From NCBI GenBank assembly GCA_965248805.1, contig CBDFKJ010000009.1, forward strand, positions 1,054,001-1,118,000: DNA of 64,000 nt. Direction: 5' to 3'. Of this stretch, positions 7,617 to 21,627 are shown in pieces. The notes beneath the pieces were generated by a model. That model saw only the letters and a program-made list of their open reading frames with translations, was not told where the DNA came from and did not search any database. This DNA comes from CBDFKJ01 sp965248805. GTDB lineage: Bacteria > Pseudomonadota > Alphaproteobacteria > UBA6615. The position numbers and the translations under genes are program-made. Within the stretch, counting starts at the first letter, position 1. The number at the start of each line of letters is the position of its first letter.

Positions 7617-9871
7617 CGCTCGCGCCCACACCGTGGGGTGGTGCCCGGCGCCTGCTGCGGCGCATGCGCGACATCATGGCCGGGCCCGGCGCCGCACAGG
7701 ATCGGCTGGATCGCATCGTCCGCCTCATCGCCGGCGAACTGGTTGCGGAAGTGTGCTCGGTGTATGCGCGCCGCGCCGGCGATACCCTGGAGCTATTCGC
7801 CACCGAGGGGCTGCGCGCCGACGCCGTTCACCGTACGCGGTTGCCGGTCGGGGAGGGCCTGGTCGGCGAGATCGCCGCCCGCGCGCGACCGTTGGCATTG
7901 GCGGATGCCCAGGGCCATCCGCTGTTTGCCTACCGGCCGGAGACCGGCGAGGAAATTTACGCCTCGCTGATGGGCGTGCCCATCCTGCGCGGCGGACGCG
8001 TCCTGGGCGTGCTGGTGGTGCAGAACCGAACCCAGCGCCACTACACCGAAGAAGAGGTCGAGACCCTCGAGACCATCGCCATGGTCGTGGCCGAGTTGAT
8101 CGCGGGCAGCGATGTCGCCGGTGCCGATACCAGCGTGTTGGAGGCCAGAGCCGGTTGGGCGTCGCGGCGGCTGGCGGGCGCGGCGATGTGCGGCGGCCTG
8201 GCGGCGGGCCAGGCTGTGCTGCACCGCCACGGTGCGCAGGTAACGCGGCTGGTTGCCGACGACCCGGCGGTCGAGCGGGCCCGGTTGCAGGGGGCGGTGC
8301 AGTCGATGTGGGGCAGCCTCGATGCCATGCTCGACCGGCCGGAAATGGCCGACGGCGGCGAGCATCGCGACGTGCTTGAGACCTATCGTATGATCGCCCG
8401 GGACCGCGGCTGGCTGCAGCGCATCGAAGAGGCAATCCTCAGCGGCCTCACGGCCGAGGCCGCGGCGCAGAAGGTGCAAAACGACACCCGGGCACGCATG
8501 GCTCAGGTCACGGACGCCTATTTGCGCGAGCGCCTGCTCGACCTGGAGGATCTGACCAACCGCTTGCTCGAGCATCTGACCGGCGGCGCCGCGGCCAACG
8601 TCGAGCTACCGGAGGAGATCGTGGTGGTTGCGCGCGCGTTGGGTCCGGCCGATCTGCTCGCCTACGACCGGGCGCATTTGCGTGCCGTGGTGCTGGAGGA
8701 GGGATCGACCACGTCGCACACCGCGATTGTCGCGCGCGCGCTCGACGTGCCGATGGTCGGCCGCGCAGCCGGTGCCGTGGCGTTGATCGAGCCCGGCGAC
8801 AGCGTACTGGTCGATGGCGACACCGCGCAGGTCTTTGTCCGCCCGAGCCATCGCGTGCGGGCCACGTTCTCGGCGGCGTTGAGGGAACGGCAACGGCGCG
8901 ATTTGTCCTACCGCGCGCAGCGCTCGAAGCCCGCGGTGACCCAAGACGGCGTCTCAATCTCGTTGCAGATCAACGCCGGCCTGTTGGTGGACGTCCAGCA
9001 GGCCGAAGATGTCGGCGCCGAGGCGATCGGGCTCTACCGCACCGAAGTCCCATTCATGGTGCGCTCGCAATACCCCGACCTGCCGGCGCAGATCGAGCAC
9101 TACCGGCGCGTGATCGAGGCCGCCGGAGATAGACCGGTCGTGTTCCGGACCCTGGATGTCGGCGGCGACAAGCTGCTGCCGTCCCTGGGGCAGACCGGCG
9201 AGCACAATCCGGCCATGGGCTGGCGCGCCCTGCGGGTCGCCCTCGACCGCCCGGTCGTGCTGCGCACGCAGTTGCGCGCGTTGATGACGGCCGCGGCCGA
9301 CCGCGAGTTGTCGGTGATGTTTCCCCTGGTCGCCGATGTCAGCGAGCTGCGGCAGGCGCAGGCGATCCTCGATATCGAGCTCGCCGCGGCCGCGCCGACT
9401 CGGCCCAAGTCGGTGCGCTGTGGCGTCATGCTGGAGGTCCCGGCGCTGATGTGGCAGCTGCCGGCAGTGCTGCAGAGTGTCGATTTCGTTTCCGTCGGCA
9501 CAAACGACCTGGTGCAATTTCTGTTCGCGAGTGACCGCGCCAACCCGCGCCTGGACGGTCGCTACGACACATTGGCCCCGGCGTTCCTGGCCGCGCTCCG
9601 GTCGATACTGCAGCAATGCGACGCGGCCGGCGTCGGTGTGACGGTATGCGGGGAAATGGCCGGAAATACGCTGGATGCATTGGCCTTGATCGGATTAGGC
9701 TATCGAACTCTGTCGATGCCGCCGGCCATGATCGGGCCGGTGCGCGCGGTCGTGCGCAGCGCCACAATGGCGCCGCTGGCGGCCTATGTCGAAACTCTGT
9801 GTGACAAGCCTGTCAAGAGCGTGCGCGGCCACCTTAGAGCGTTCGCCCAGGATCACTTAATAAACCATTAA
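7613..9871 (+). CDS. ptsP: Phosphoenolpyruvate-protein phosphotransferase, nitrogen PTS (EI-Ntr)
   Basis: A 752-residue EI-Ntr, the first enzyme of the regulatory nitrogen phosphotransferase system. It passes phosphate from PEP to NPr and then to EIIA-Ntr. An N-terminal GAF domain (about residues 25-165) is followed by the PEP-utiliser N-domain, the phospho-histidine domain with active His369 in TTSHTAIVA, and the TIM-barrel PEP-binding domain with LGLYRTE-like and VSVGTNDLVQ motifs. The C-terminal VTVCGEMAGN carries the catalytic cysteine. The lysC-ptsP order is standard in Alphaproteobacteria. Confidence 0.94.
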   Translation: MTLAPTPWGGARRLLRRMRDIMAGPGAAQDRLDRIVRLIAGELVAEVCSVYARRAGDTLELFATEGLRADAVHRTRLPVGEGLVGEIAARARPLALADAQGHPLFAYRPETGEEIYASLMGVPILRGGRVLGVLVVQNRTQRHYTEEEVETLETIAMVVAELIAGSDVAGADTSVLEARAGWASRRLAGAAMCGGLAAGQAVLHRHGAQVTRLVADDPAVERARLQGAVQSMWGSLDAMLDRPEMADGGEHRDVLETYRMIARDRGWLQRIEEAILSGLTAEAAAQKVQNDTRARMAQVTDAYLRERLLDLEDLTNRLLEHLTGGAAANVELPEEIVVVARALGPADLLAYDRAHLRAVVLEEGSTTSHTAIVARALDVPMVGRAAGAVALIEPGDSVLVDGDTAQVFVRPSHRVRATFSAALRERQRRDLSYRAQRSKPAVTQDGVSISLQINAGLLVDVQQAEDVGAEAIGLYRTEVPFMVRSQYPDLPAQIEHYRRVIEAAGDRPVVFRTLDVGGDKLLPSLGQTGEHNPAMGWRALRVALDRPVVLRTQLRALMTAAADRELSVMFPLVADVSELRQAQAILDIELAAAAPTRPKSVRCGVMLEVPALMWQLPAVLQSVDFVSVGTNDLVQFLFASDRANPRLDGRYDTLAPAFLAALRSILQQCDAAGVGVTVCGEMAGNTLDALALIGLGYRTLSMPPAMIGPVRAVVRSATMAPLAAYVETLCDKPVKSVRGHLRAFAQDHLINH

Positions 9872-9876
9872 AGACA

Positions 9877-9904
9877 TTGAAGTTACAATTGGGGACTGTA
9901 TATA
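9877..9904 (+). promoter_or_regulatory. Candidate sigma-70 promoter for rodZ
   Basis: An AT-rich patch just after ptsP contains TTGAAG (9877-9882), a 16-base spacer and TATATA (9899-9904). This stands out in a high-GC genome. It sits 35 bases before the rodZ ATG, whose ribosome binding site GGAGG is at 9928-9932. Confidence 0.45.
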
Positions 9905-9938
9905 GACGAATCAGTCGACGATAGCGCGGAGGCCCACG

Positions 9939-11468
9939 ATGTCGTGGATACGTCGGACGGACAGTGACGGATCGCAAGACGGCCGGAGTGCGGAGCATCG
10001 CGAGCCCATGCTCGGGCCGGCATCGGAGTCGGCGCCGGCGCACGACCATATCGGCGTGTTGCTGCGCGAATGCCGTGAACATTTCGGCGAGGAACTGCGT
10101 GCGGTCGCGCAGACGCTGAAAATCCGCCACGCCTATTTGCAGGCGATCGAGCACGGTCACTTCGAGGCGTTGCCGGGCCCCACCTACGCGGTCGGGTTCG
10201 TGCGTGCCTATTCCGACTATCTCGGTCTCGACACCAAGGTCGTTCTGCGACGGTTCCGAACTGAGACATCCGGCATATCGTCGCGCTCGGAGCTTGATTT
10301 CCCGGTCGCGCCTGTGGAGGGCAAGTTCCCCAACGCAGCGACCATGGTGGCATCGCTGGCGCTCGTCGTGGCGGCCGTGGTCGGATGGCAGTATTTCTCC
10401 AGGTTAGACACGCCCACCGCGATCGTGGCCGCCGTCGTGCCGGCGAGCGAGGCCGAATTGGCAGGCCCGGCTCCAGATGCCGTGCAGCCCGTGGACGCGG
10501 CGGCGGTGGCCGAGGCGCCGGTGGACGCGGACGTCCCGCCTGAGCCGCTGGCCGTGCCGGCGCCGCGGGTCGTTGATGCCATCGTGCCGCCGCCGCCGGG
10601 CGACGACATTGGTGCGCCGGCGGCCGACTTGGCAGAAGTGGCACCCTTGCCGATTGAGGAGTTCTCCGTCCGCACCGAAGCGCTTGACCGTGACGATTTG
10701 CTCGTCGCAGCCGGTGAACCGGTCAAGCGGCCGGTCGCCATTCCCATCGGGTCGCCCCTGGACGTGCTGGATGCACCACCTGCGCCGGGCCTGGCGCAGC
10801 GGGCGGCGGTTTCGCTGCCTCCGGCGGCGCCGGAAGAGGCCACACCGGACGAGGCCGCTGCGGTCGAGGTCGCAGCCCTCGAAGCCGCGCAGAGTCAGGC
10901 CGCGCCGATCGACGAGGCGGTGGACGAAGCCATGTTGGCCCCGCTGCCGCCCGATCCGATCGCCGAGGTTGCGCCGCGGGCCATCGAATTGGCCGCGCCA
11001 GCCGGCACGCCCGAACCGGCGGCCGACACGCTCGAGTTGGCTTTCGTCGAGCCGGATGCCGGCAGGGCGCTGGAGGCACCAGATCTCCCGGAAACCGAGT
11101 TGCCGCTACCGCCGACCAAGACCGCGTTCGCGTCCGGCAAACCCCTGGCCGAGCCGGAGTCTCCAAAGGGGCGCGTCTACGGTATGCCCAATCGTGACGC
11201 CCGGATCATCATCGGCGCGGACACCGACAGTTGGGTACAGATTCGCGACCAGTCGCAGTCCGATATTTTCACCCGTCTACTGCGAGCCGGTGACCAATAT
11301 CGCGTGCCTAATCGCACCGGTCTGATCCTGCTGACTGGCAATGCGGGCGGGCTGCGCCTGACCATCGATGGCGAGGCCATACCGCCGATCGGCGAGATCG
11401 GCGAAATCGCCCGCGACGTGCCTCTGGTTGCGGACGATCTGAAGTCAGGCGCCACCGCCTTCAACTGA
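9939..11468 (+). CDS. rodZ: RodZ-like cytoskeletal/HTH membrane protein
   Basis: A 509-residue protein with RodZ layout: a cytoplasmic helix-turn-helix domain (about residues 37-110, with LRAVAQTLKIRHAYLQAIE), one transmembrane helix near residue 140, and a long Ala/Pro/Glu-rich periplasmic linker. A C-terminal DUF4115 beta domain starts near residue 405 (DSWVQIRD, GLILLTGNAGGL). RodZ links MreB to the cell-wall elongation machinery. The linker of about 250 residues is longer than in E. coli. It precedes ispG, a conserved pairing in many proteobacteria. Confidence 0.85.
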   Translation: MSWIRRTDSDGSQDGRSAEHREPMLGPASESAPAHDHIGVLLRECREHFGEELRAVAQTLKIRHAYLQAIEHGHFEALPGPTYAVGFVRAYSDYLGLDTKVVLRRFRTETSGISSRSELDFPVAPVEGKFPNAATMVASLALVVAAVVGWQYFSRLDTPTAIVAAVVPASEAELAGPAPDAVQPVDAAAVAEAPVDADVPPEPLAVPAPRVVDAIVPPPPGDDIGAPAADLAEVAPLPIEEFSVRTEALDRDDLLVAAGEPVKRPVAIPIGSPLDVLDAPPAPGLAQRAAVSLPPAAPEEATPDEAAAVEVAALEAAQSQAAPIDEAVDEAMLAPLPPDPIAEVAPRAIELAAPAGTPEPAADTLELAFVEPDAGRALEAPDLPETELPLPPTKTAFASGKPLAEPESPKGRVYGMPNRDARIIIGADTDSWVQIRDQSQSDIFTRLLRAGDQYRVPNRTGLILLTGNAGGLRLTIDGEAIPPIGEIGEIARDVPLVADDLKSGATAFN

Positions 11469-11579
11469 GCGGCGGCCCGATTGGGGCTCGCTTGAAATTT
11501 CGCCGTCGCGCGCGCATGTTCGGATAGGGCGCGCCGCGGCGTGCCAGGCGATGAACAGCCCCAAAAGGACTTGCGACGC

Positions 11580-12731
11580 ATGAGCGTACGACCGTACCGG
11601 AAGGTGAGTCGGCGCGCGAGCCGGCAGATCATGGTCGGCGACGTGCCCGTCGGGGGCGACGCGCCGATTACCGTTCAGTCCATGACCAATACCCTCACGA
11701 CCGACGTGGCGGCGACGATCGCACAGATCCGCCAACTCGAGGTGGCGGGCGCCGACATCGTACGGGTGTCGTGTCCCGACGCCGAATCGAGTCTGGCGCT
11801 CAGGGACATCATCGCCGAGGTCACGGTTCCCATCGTCGCCGACATTCACTTCCATTATAAGCGCGCCATCGAAGCGGCCGCGAGCGGCGCTGCGTGCCTG
11901 CGCGTCAATCCCGGCAACATCGGATCGCGCGATCGCGTGCGCGAGGTCATCCGCGCCGCCCGCGATGGCGGCGCCTCGATGCGCGTCGGCGTCAACGCCG
12001 GCAGCCTGGAAAAGAGCCTGCTGGAAAAGTACGGCGAGCCGTGCCCGGAGGCGCTGGTCGAGAGCGCCCTTGCTTCATGCAAGCTGCTCGAGGATGAGGA
12101 CTTCCACGACTTCAAGGTGTCGGTGAAGGCCTCCGACGTGTTCTTCGCCATCGCCGCCTATCGGCAACTGGCCGCGGTCTGCGACCATCCGCTGCACATC
12201 GGCATAACCGAGGCCGGTGGATTGCGCACCGGCACGGTCAAGTCGGCCATTGGCCTCGGCAGCCTGCTCGCCGCCGGCATCGGCGACACGATGCGGGTGT
12301 CGTTGTCGGCGGATCCCGTCGAAGAAGTGAAGGTCGGTTTCGAGGTGCTGAAGGCACTCGGCATCCGCCATCGCGGCGTCAATGTCGTCGCGTGCCCATC
12401 CTGCGCCCGTCAGCAGTTCGATGTCATCGACACGGTGCGCCGGCTTGAAGACCGGCTGGCGCATGTGACCACACCGCTGACCGTTTCGGTCATCGGCTGT
12501 GTCGTGAACGGGCCCGGCGAGGCGCTGATGACCGACATCGGTCTCACCGGCGGCGGCCGCGGCACGCATCAGATATTCGTCTCGGGCCGCACCGACCACC
12601 GATTGAGCGGCGAGGACATCGTCGAGCATCTGGCCGGCATGGTCGAGCGCAAGGCTGCGGAAATCGAGGCACGCGAAGCGGCGGCGGCGTCGGCCGTGGT
12701 GAACGAAGCTATTTCTTCGGCGGCCGAGTAG
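11580..12731 (+). CDS. ispG: 4-hydroxy-3-methylbut-2-enyl-diphosphate synthase
   Basis: A 383-residue IspG, an iron-sulfur enzyme of the MEP isoprenoid pathway that converts MEcPP to HMBPP. Visible are ITVQSMTNTLT near the N-terminus and the cluster cysteines in ACPSCARQ and SVIGCVVNGPGEA. The ATG at 11580 has AAGGA about ten bases upstream; a GTG at 11541 in frame is less likely. It lies between rodZ and hisS, the usual operon order. Confidence 0.95.
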   Translation: MSVRPYRKVSRRASRQIMVGDVPVGGDAPITVQSMTNTLTTDVAATIAQIRQLEVAGADIVRVSCPDAESSLALRDIIAEVTVPIVADIHFHYKRAIEAAASGAACLRVNPGNIGSRDRVREVIRAARDGGASMRVGVNAGSLEKSLLEKYGEPCPEALVESALASCKLLEDEDFHDFKVSVKASDVFFAIAAYRQLAAVCDHPLHIGITEAGGLRTGTVKSAIGLGSLLAAGIGDTMRVSLSADPVEEVKVGFEVLKALGIRHRGVNVVACPSCARQQFDVIDTVRRLEDRLAHVTTPLTVSVIGCVVNGPGEALMTDIGLTGGGRGTHQIFVSGRTDHRLSGEDIVEHLAGMVERKAAEIEAREAAAASAVVNEAISSAAE

Positions 12732-12763
12732 GCGCACAGCTTCACTCTCCGGAGGCGAAGACA

Positions 12764-14008
12764 TTGCCCAAACTGCAGCCCGTGCGCGGCACGCACGATC
12801 TGCTACCGGATGCGGCGCGCCGCCACCGTCACGTCATCGAAACTGCGCGCGTGATGGCCGGCCGATACGGCTACGCGCAAATGGACACGCCGATCTTCGA
12901 GTTCACCGAGATCTTTGCGCGCACGCTGGGTGAGGCGTCCGACATCGTCACCAAGGAGATGTACACGTTCACCGACAAGGGGGACGATCGCATCACACTG
13001 CGCCCGGAAGGCACCGCGGGCATCGTCCGCGCGCTGCTGTCGCAGGGATTGGTGCAGCACTTGCCGCTGAAGTACTTCTACGCGGGGCCGATGTTCCGCT
13101 ACGAGCGGCCGCAGAAGGGACGCCTGCGGCAGTTTCATCAGATCGGCGTCGAGCTGCTGGGCGTCGCCGAGCCGCTTGGCGATGTCGAGGTCGTGGCCAT
13201 GGCCGCGAGCGTGTTGCAGGCGCTTTGCGTCGCGGACCGAAGCGTATTGCATCTGAACACATTGGGCGACAGCGAGAGTCGCCGAGGGTATCGCGCGGCG
13301 TTGGTGGATTACCTTTCCGGCTATCGTGACCAGCTCTCGCACGACAGCAAGACCCGGTTGAATGTCAATCCATTGCGCATCCTCGACAGCAAGGATGAAG
13401 GCGATCGGCGGATCGTGGCCAACGCGCCGCACATCACCGAGTATCTCACCGCGGCCGCCGCCGACTTCTTCACCCGCGTTCAGGAGGGTCTCGACCGTCT
13501 CGGCATCGACTACGCGCTCGATGTGCGGCTGGTGCGTGGCCTTGACTACTATTGTCACACCGCGTTTGAATTCATCACCGACGCGCTGGGCGCGCAGGGA
13601 ACGGTCCTCGCCGGCGGCCGTTATGACGGGCTGGTCGAGATCATGGGTGGCCCGGCGACGCCCGGCGTCGGTTGGGCCGCGGGCATAGAGCGCCTGGCCA
13701 TGATGGTGGCGACAGTCCCGGACGAACCGCGCCCGATCGCCGTCGTGCCCGTTGGCGACGCAGCGCAGGAGCCAGCCTGGACACTCGCGCAGCGGTTGCG
13801 CGGCGAGGGTCTGACGATCGATATCGCTTATGGCGGCAATCTGCGCAGACGGATGAAACGCGCCGACAAGATCAATGCGTGCGCCGCCGTCCTGCTCGGC
13901 GACGACGAGTTGGCACGGCAGACCGCGACCGTGCGCAATCTCGATTCCGGCGAACAGGTGGATGTGCCGCTCGCGTCCCTGGCGGAGCATCTGTCCGCCA
14001 ATCGCTAG
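12764..14008 (+). CDS. hisS: Histidyl-tRNA synthetase
   Basis: A 414-residue class II aminoacyl-tRNA synthetase specific for histidine. It has motif 2 (FRYERPQKGRLRQFHQ), the histidine-specific LVRGLDYYCHTAFE stretch, the GGRYDGL loop, motif 3 (GVGWAAGIERL), and a C-terminal anticodon-binding domain. The start is TTG at 12764 with CGGAGG upstream; family members begin with the same PKLQPVRGTHD sequence. The downstream hemA starts two bases after its stop, so the two are coupled. Confidence 0.95.
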   Translation: MPKLQPVRGTHDLLPDAARRHRHVIETARVMAGRYGYAQMDTPIFEFTEIFARTLGEASDIVTKEMYTFTDKGDDRITLRPEGTAGIVRALLSQGLVQHLPLKYFYAGPMFRYERPQKGRLRQFHQIGVELLGVAEPLGDVEVVAMAASVLQALCVADRSVLHLNTLGDSESRRGYRAALVDYLSGYRDQLSHDSKTRLNVNPLRILDSKDEGDRRIVANAPHITEYLTAAAADFFTRVQEGLDRLGIDYALDVRLVRGLDYYCHTAFEFITDALGAQGTVLAGGRYDGLVEIMGGPATPGVGWAAGIERLAMMVATVPDEPRPIAVVPVGDAAQEPAWTLAQRLRGEGLTIDIAYGGNLRRRMKRADKINACAAVLLGDDELARQTATVRNLDSGEQVDVPLASLAEHLSANR

Positions 14009-14010
14009 CC

Positions 14011-15293
14011 GTGGCGGACCAACCACAGACGGCGCAGCGGCTCGTCGTGGTCGGCGCCAACCACGCCACCGCGTCGGCGCTGCTGCGCGATCGGCTGTTT
14101 GTCGACGACGGACAGGCGCCGGGATTCCTGTCGAACTTGAAACGCGCCGGGATTGCGCAAAGTCTCGTGTTGTCGACCTGCGACCGTGTCGAGGTGGTGG
14201 CGGTTCATGACCGCATCCAAGAGCTGCGTGACCACGTGCTGCGCGCACTCAGCGATCATGGCGAGGTGACCCGGGCGGAGGTCCAGGAGGTCCTTTACGC
14301 GCGCGCCGATCGGGAGGCTTTGCGCCATGTCTTCGCAGTGGCCGCGAGTCTCGACAGCGTGGTCGTCGGCGAGCCGCAGGTGCTGGGGCAAGTCAAGGCG
14401 GCGCACCGCACCGCGCGCGCGGCGGGCACGGTCGGCGCGCAGCTGGAGCACACGCTGCAGGCCACCTACGCGACCGCAAAACGCGTGCGCACCGAGACAT
14501 CGATCGCACGCGGACCCGTCACCATCGCGGCATCCGCCGTGCGGGTCGCGCGCGATGTGCATGGCGCCCTGGATCGCTGCGGCGCGTTGCTGATTGGCGG
14601 CGGCGAGATGGGCGAAGTGGTCGTATCGCGGCTGCGCGATGCCGGCCTGGCTCGGCTGGCCGTCGCCGCCTCGACCGCTCAACGCGCAGCCGCCACCGCA
14701 CACCGTCTGCAATGCCGAGCCGTCACCTTCGACGAACTGGCCGGCGCCGTCGCCGATGCCGATATCGTCGTCAGTGCCGCCGGCCTCGGTCGCCATCTGA
14801 TCAGCGCCGAGCTGTTTGCCGGCGCGTTGACGCGGCGCCGATACAAACCCTTATTCGTTATCGATGCAGCCGTGCCGGGCGATGTCGAGCCGGCGGCAGC
14901 GCGGCTCGACGAAGTCTTCCTTTATGATCTGGACGACTTGGAAGGTGTGGCGCAGGACGGTCGCGCGACGCGTCTCAAGGCGACCGCGGATGCCTGGCGG
15001 ATTGTCGAGGCCGCTGCCGATCAATTCCTGGAGGCGCGGCTGCAGCGCGATGCCGCACCGACGCTGGAGCGCCTGCGCCGTCATTTCGAGGCCGCCCGCG
15101 CCGACGCACTCTCGCACGCGCCGAAGGATGCATCGGAGGCCACGCGACTGATGCTGAACCGATTGCTGCACGACCCGGCGCAGGCGCTGCGCACCGACGC
15201 CGGCGATGATGGATGCGACGACCGCCTCGCCGCGGCCGTTCGTCGGTTGTTTCGTTTGACGTCGGACGCACGCGACGAAGAGGAGACGGGCGA

Positions 15294-15297
<4 letters not shown>
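14011..15297 (+). CDS. hemA: Glutamyl-tRNA reductase (C5 haem pathway)
   Basis: A 428-residue glutamyl-tRNA reductase, which reduces Glu-tRNA to glutamate-1-semialdehyde for 5-aminolevulinate synthesis. The catalytic domain carries Cys57 in LSTCDRVEV and the VVGEPQVLGQVK segment; a NADPH-binding domain (LIGGGEMG) and a C-terminal dimerisation domain follow. The usual STCNR motif reads STCDR here. Most Alphaproteobacteria make 5-aminolevulinate with ALA synthase instead, so this gene is notable. It sits between hisS (2-base gap) and prfA (GTGA overlap), so it is part of a tight operon. Confidence 0.92.
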
Positions 15298-16366
<1,069 letters not shown>

Positions 16367-16370
<4 letters not shown>

Positions 16371-17242
16371 CGGCGGCTCCCGACACGATCGCAGCGGCGG
16401 TCTCGCATGCTGCGCGGCAGTTGCACGCCGCGCACGTTCGGGCGCCGCGGTGCGAGGCGCGCCTGCTGGCCGCGCATGCGTTGGGCATCGATGTGGCGAC
16501 GACGCTCGGCTTCGGTGAGCGTTCGCTCACGCAAGTTCAGAAGCGCGACTTTCTGCGGGCGGTCCGTCGTCGTGTGCGTCGCGAACCGATGGCGCACATT
16601 GTCGGCCGTCGTGAATTCTGGTCGCTGGACTTCGAGGTGGGCCGCGATGTTCTGACACCGCGGCCGGAAAGCGAAACGCTTATCGAGGTGGTGCTGAACC
16701 GCTGCCCGGACCGCAGTCGTGCGCTGCGTGTTTTGGATCTCGGAACCGGTAGCGGGTGTCTGCTGCTGGCGCTGCTGACAGAGCTTCCCGCTGCGACCGG
16801 GATTGGCGTCGATCGTTGTGCCGACGCGGTGTCGGTCGCGCGCCGCAATGCGCACGTGCTCGGCTTGGGAAGTCGGGCGGCATTCGTCGTCGATGATTGG
16901 GCCCAGGCTTTGTGCGTGGACGTTAACGTTGTGATTGCAAATCCGCCTTATGTTCGTAGCGACGTGATGCGAACTCTCGCGCCGGAGGTCCGCGACCACG
17001 AGCCGCGGTGTGCGCTCGACGGTGGTGTTGATGGCGCGGACGCCTATCGGGCGCTGGCACCTCAGTTGCCGCGTCTGCTCAGGCACGATGGCTTTGCCGT
17101 TGTCGAGGTTGGTGCCGACCAGGCGTCGCAGGTCGAAAGGCTTTTTGCTTGCCGCGGAATGCGCACGGTCGAGACAGCGCGGGATTTGGCGGCGAGAGAT
17201 CGCTGCTTAGTTCTGGAGCTTGCGCCGGCTAAAGTTGAATGA
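16367..17242 (+). CDS. prmC: Release factor glutamine methyltransferase
   Basis: A 291-residue PrmC (HemK), which methylates the GGQ glutamine of release factors. It has the N-terminal helical domain, the family segment REFWSLDFEV, the SAM motif VLDLGTGSGCLLLALL, and the catalytic NPPY at residues 192-195 (VIANPPYVRSD). The GTG start overlaps the prfA stop as GTGA. Confidence 0.95.
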
Positions 17243-17457
17243 CTGAAAAAAAGCTTGGAAAGCTGCGGAATGATGAATAGTCTGCCAGGGTCGCATGGCC
17301 GCTGAGGGGAGATGGTTCGAGCGCGTGCGGCACGGCCCGAGTATTTGGCCCCCGTGACCGCAGGATTGCGGAGCGGCGCGGATCGCTGCCGGTCGGGCGA
17401 TCGCAAAGCAACGGTGAATCGACGTCTGCAAGTGAGGTTAGGGCCGTTCCTTTGGAT

Positions 17458-17901
17458 ATGCGCATGAGACAGGGTCAGCAAGGCAAGCGTCCCCGCGGCC
17501 GCGGTGGACGTCGCCCCAACAATTCCCGTAACCAGGTCTTCGACAGCAACGGGCCAAGTGTTCGCATTCGCGGCAACGCCCTACAGATTTATGAAAAGTA
17601 TCAACAACTCGCGCGCGACTCTTCTTCTGCCGGCGACCGAGTATCGGCGGAAACGCTGTTGCAGCACGCCGATCATTACTACCGTATTCACAGCGCCAAT
17701 TCTGCAAACGCACCCAGTCCTGCGAGCCCCAATCCTGCCAATCCTGCGACCAACGGCGCTGAACGCGGGGCGAATTCTGGCGAAGGCAACGCCGCCGAGG
17801 CCAATGGCGTGGATAACGGCGCTGCGGCTGACACAGATGGGTTGGACGGTGAAGCGGACGGCGCCAGTGACTCCGATCAAAGCGAGCCGGTGCAGGCCTG
17901 A
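17458..17901 (+). CDS. DUF4167 domain protein
   Basis: A 147-residue protein with an Arg/Gly-rich start (QGKRPRGRGGRR), a conserved core (SVRIRGNALQIYEKYQQLARD ... AETLLQHADHYYRI) and a low-complexity Asn/Ala/acidic tail. This is DUF4167, an alphaproteobacterial family found between prmC and clpB. The basic start suggests RNA or ribosome binding, but this is not established here. ATGs at 17458 and 17464 are both possible starts. The 215-base gap before it contains no recognisable gene. Confidence 0.85.
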   Translation: MRMRQGQQGKRPRGRGGRRPNNSRNQVFDSNGPSVRIRGNALQIYEKYQQLARDSSSAGDRVSAETLLQHADHYYRIHSANSANAPSPASPNPANPATNGAERGANSGEGNAAEANGVDNGAAADTDGLDGEADGASDSDQSEPVQA

Positions 17902-17987
17902 CGCCGTTCTCCGATCGAGTCGTTCCCGCTGTTGGCACGCCCGCTGGCGACTGCGGTCGCGCAATCCAGTTCCCCGCATGCTCTTTT

Positions 17988-18018
17988 CTTGCGACCGGCA
18001 CTTCCGACCCCATATTTA
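17988..18018 (+). promoter_or_regulatory. Sigma-32 heat-shock promoter for clpB
   Basis: CTTGCGA at 17988-17994, a 13-base spacer, then CCCCATATTT at 18008-18017. This closely fits the RpoH consensus (CTTGAAA, 11-16 bases, CCCCATnT). It lies about 130 bases upstream of the clpB ATG and no other gene could use it. Confidence 0.8.
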
Positions 18019-18146
18019 GTTGATCGGCACCCCTCGTTCCCGCCTCGCGGCATCGCGCGTTATCTAATGACTTCGACGGATGCTGGTGCAAATCGGGTCC
18101 GGAGCGTCTTCCGCCTCCAAGAGGGGAAGCAAAGGAATGATTGGGG

Positions 18147-20744
<2,598 letters not shown>

Positions 20745-20756
20745 GACGCGAGCTCA

Positions 20757-21441
20757 CTATCGGGTGCTGCAAGCCGCGATCACCGTTCCGTCCAGAACGT
20801 TGAGCGCCGCGAACAGCGTGGTCGTGCCGTGCCGTTTGTAGTCATGGGTCATGGTGCCGGCGCGTCCCTTCTTCATCGGCAGACCGGCGGTCGAGCGCCT
20901 GGATCTGTGACTTCTCATCGATCGACAACACCACCGCATGGGCCGGCGGGTCGACATACAGGCCGACGATATCGGTGAGTTTCTCGGCGAAGGCAGGGTC
21001 GGTCGACAGCTTGAAGTTGCGCCAGCGGTGCGGGCTGAGACCGTGAGCCTTCCAGATCGCCTGCACCGTCGAGGCGGCAATACCGGCCGCCCTGGCCATC
21101 GCGCGCAACGTCCAGTGGGTCGCCTCAAACGGCGGCGGTTGCTGCGTCAGGCGCACGATCTCGGCGACACGATCGAGCGGGACCGGCGCCTTGCCGGGCG
21201 GACGGGACTTGTCGCGAAGCAGGCCGCCGACACCCTCGTGCATGAACCGCTCTTGCCAGCGCCACACGCAGGTCTTGGACTTGCCGGTCTCGGTCATGAT
21301 CGCCGAGGTGCCCAGACCCTCGCCGCTGAGAAGGACAATATGTGCCCGCCAGACGTGTTTCTGCGGGCTCTTGGGATCCGCGACGACCGCGCGCAATCGC
21401 TGACGGTCGCCGGCGGATAGGGTGAAGGAGATTCCACTGCG
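20757..21441 (-). pseudogene. IS630-family transposase remnant
   Basis: Leftward fragments of an IS630-type (Tc1/mariner-like) transposase. The first frame has the helix-turn-helix region (VWRWQERFMHEGVGGLLRD) and the first catalytic Asp in VLSIDEKSQ. After about 20900 the match moves to another frame (KKGRAGTMTHDYKRHGTTTLF), consistent with a deletion of about eight bases. The protein then ends abruptly after LDGTVI, so the other two catalytic acids are lost. It lies directly after clpB and marks the left edge of the accessory region. The 168 bases that follow (21460-21627) show nothing recognisable. Confidence 0.82.
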
Positions 21442-21627
21442 CATGCGCCAGATTCGCATAACACAGCAAAATACGGAATCCCAATTCGGACTCTTTCATT
21501 CCGATCAATCCACTAGACGCCGCCCCGCCGTGTTAGCGGCCGGAAGATCAGCCCCGTGGATCGGAACGCCGGGTTACCGAGTTCTAGCCGCTAATCGACA
21601 TCGCTGGCCCCTCGTCGACCCGGAGCG

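Noticed and set aside
13672..14010. N-terminal extension of HemA into hisS
   Set aside because: This stretch is an out-of-frame shadow of hisS; the family match begins right after the GTG at 14011.
17246..17262. Minus-strand hairpin followed by T run just after prmC
   Set aside because: Only a five-base-pair stem, and there is no leftward gene for it to terminate; probably chance.
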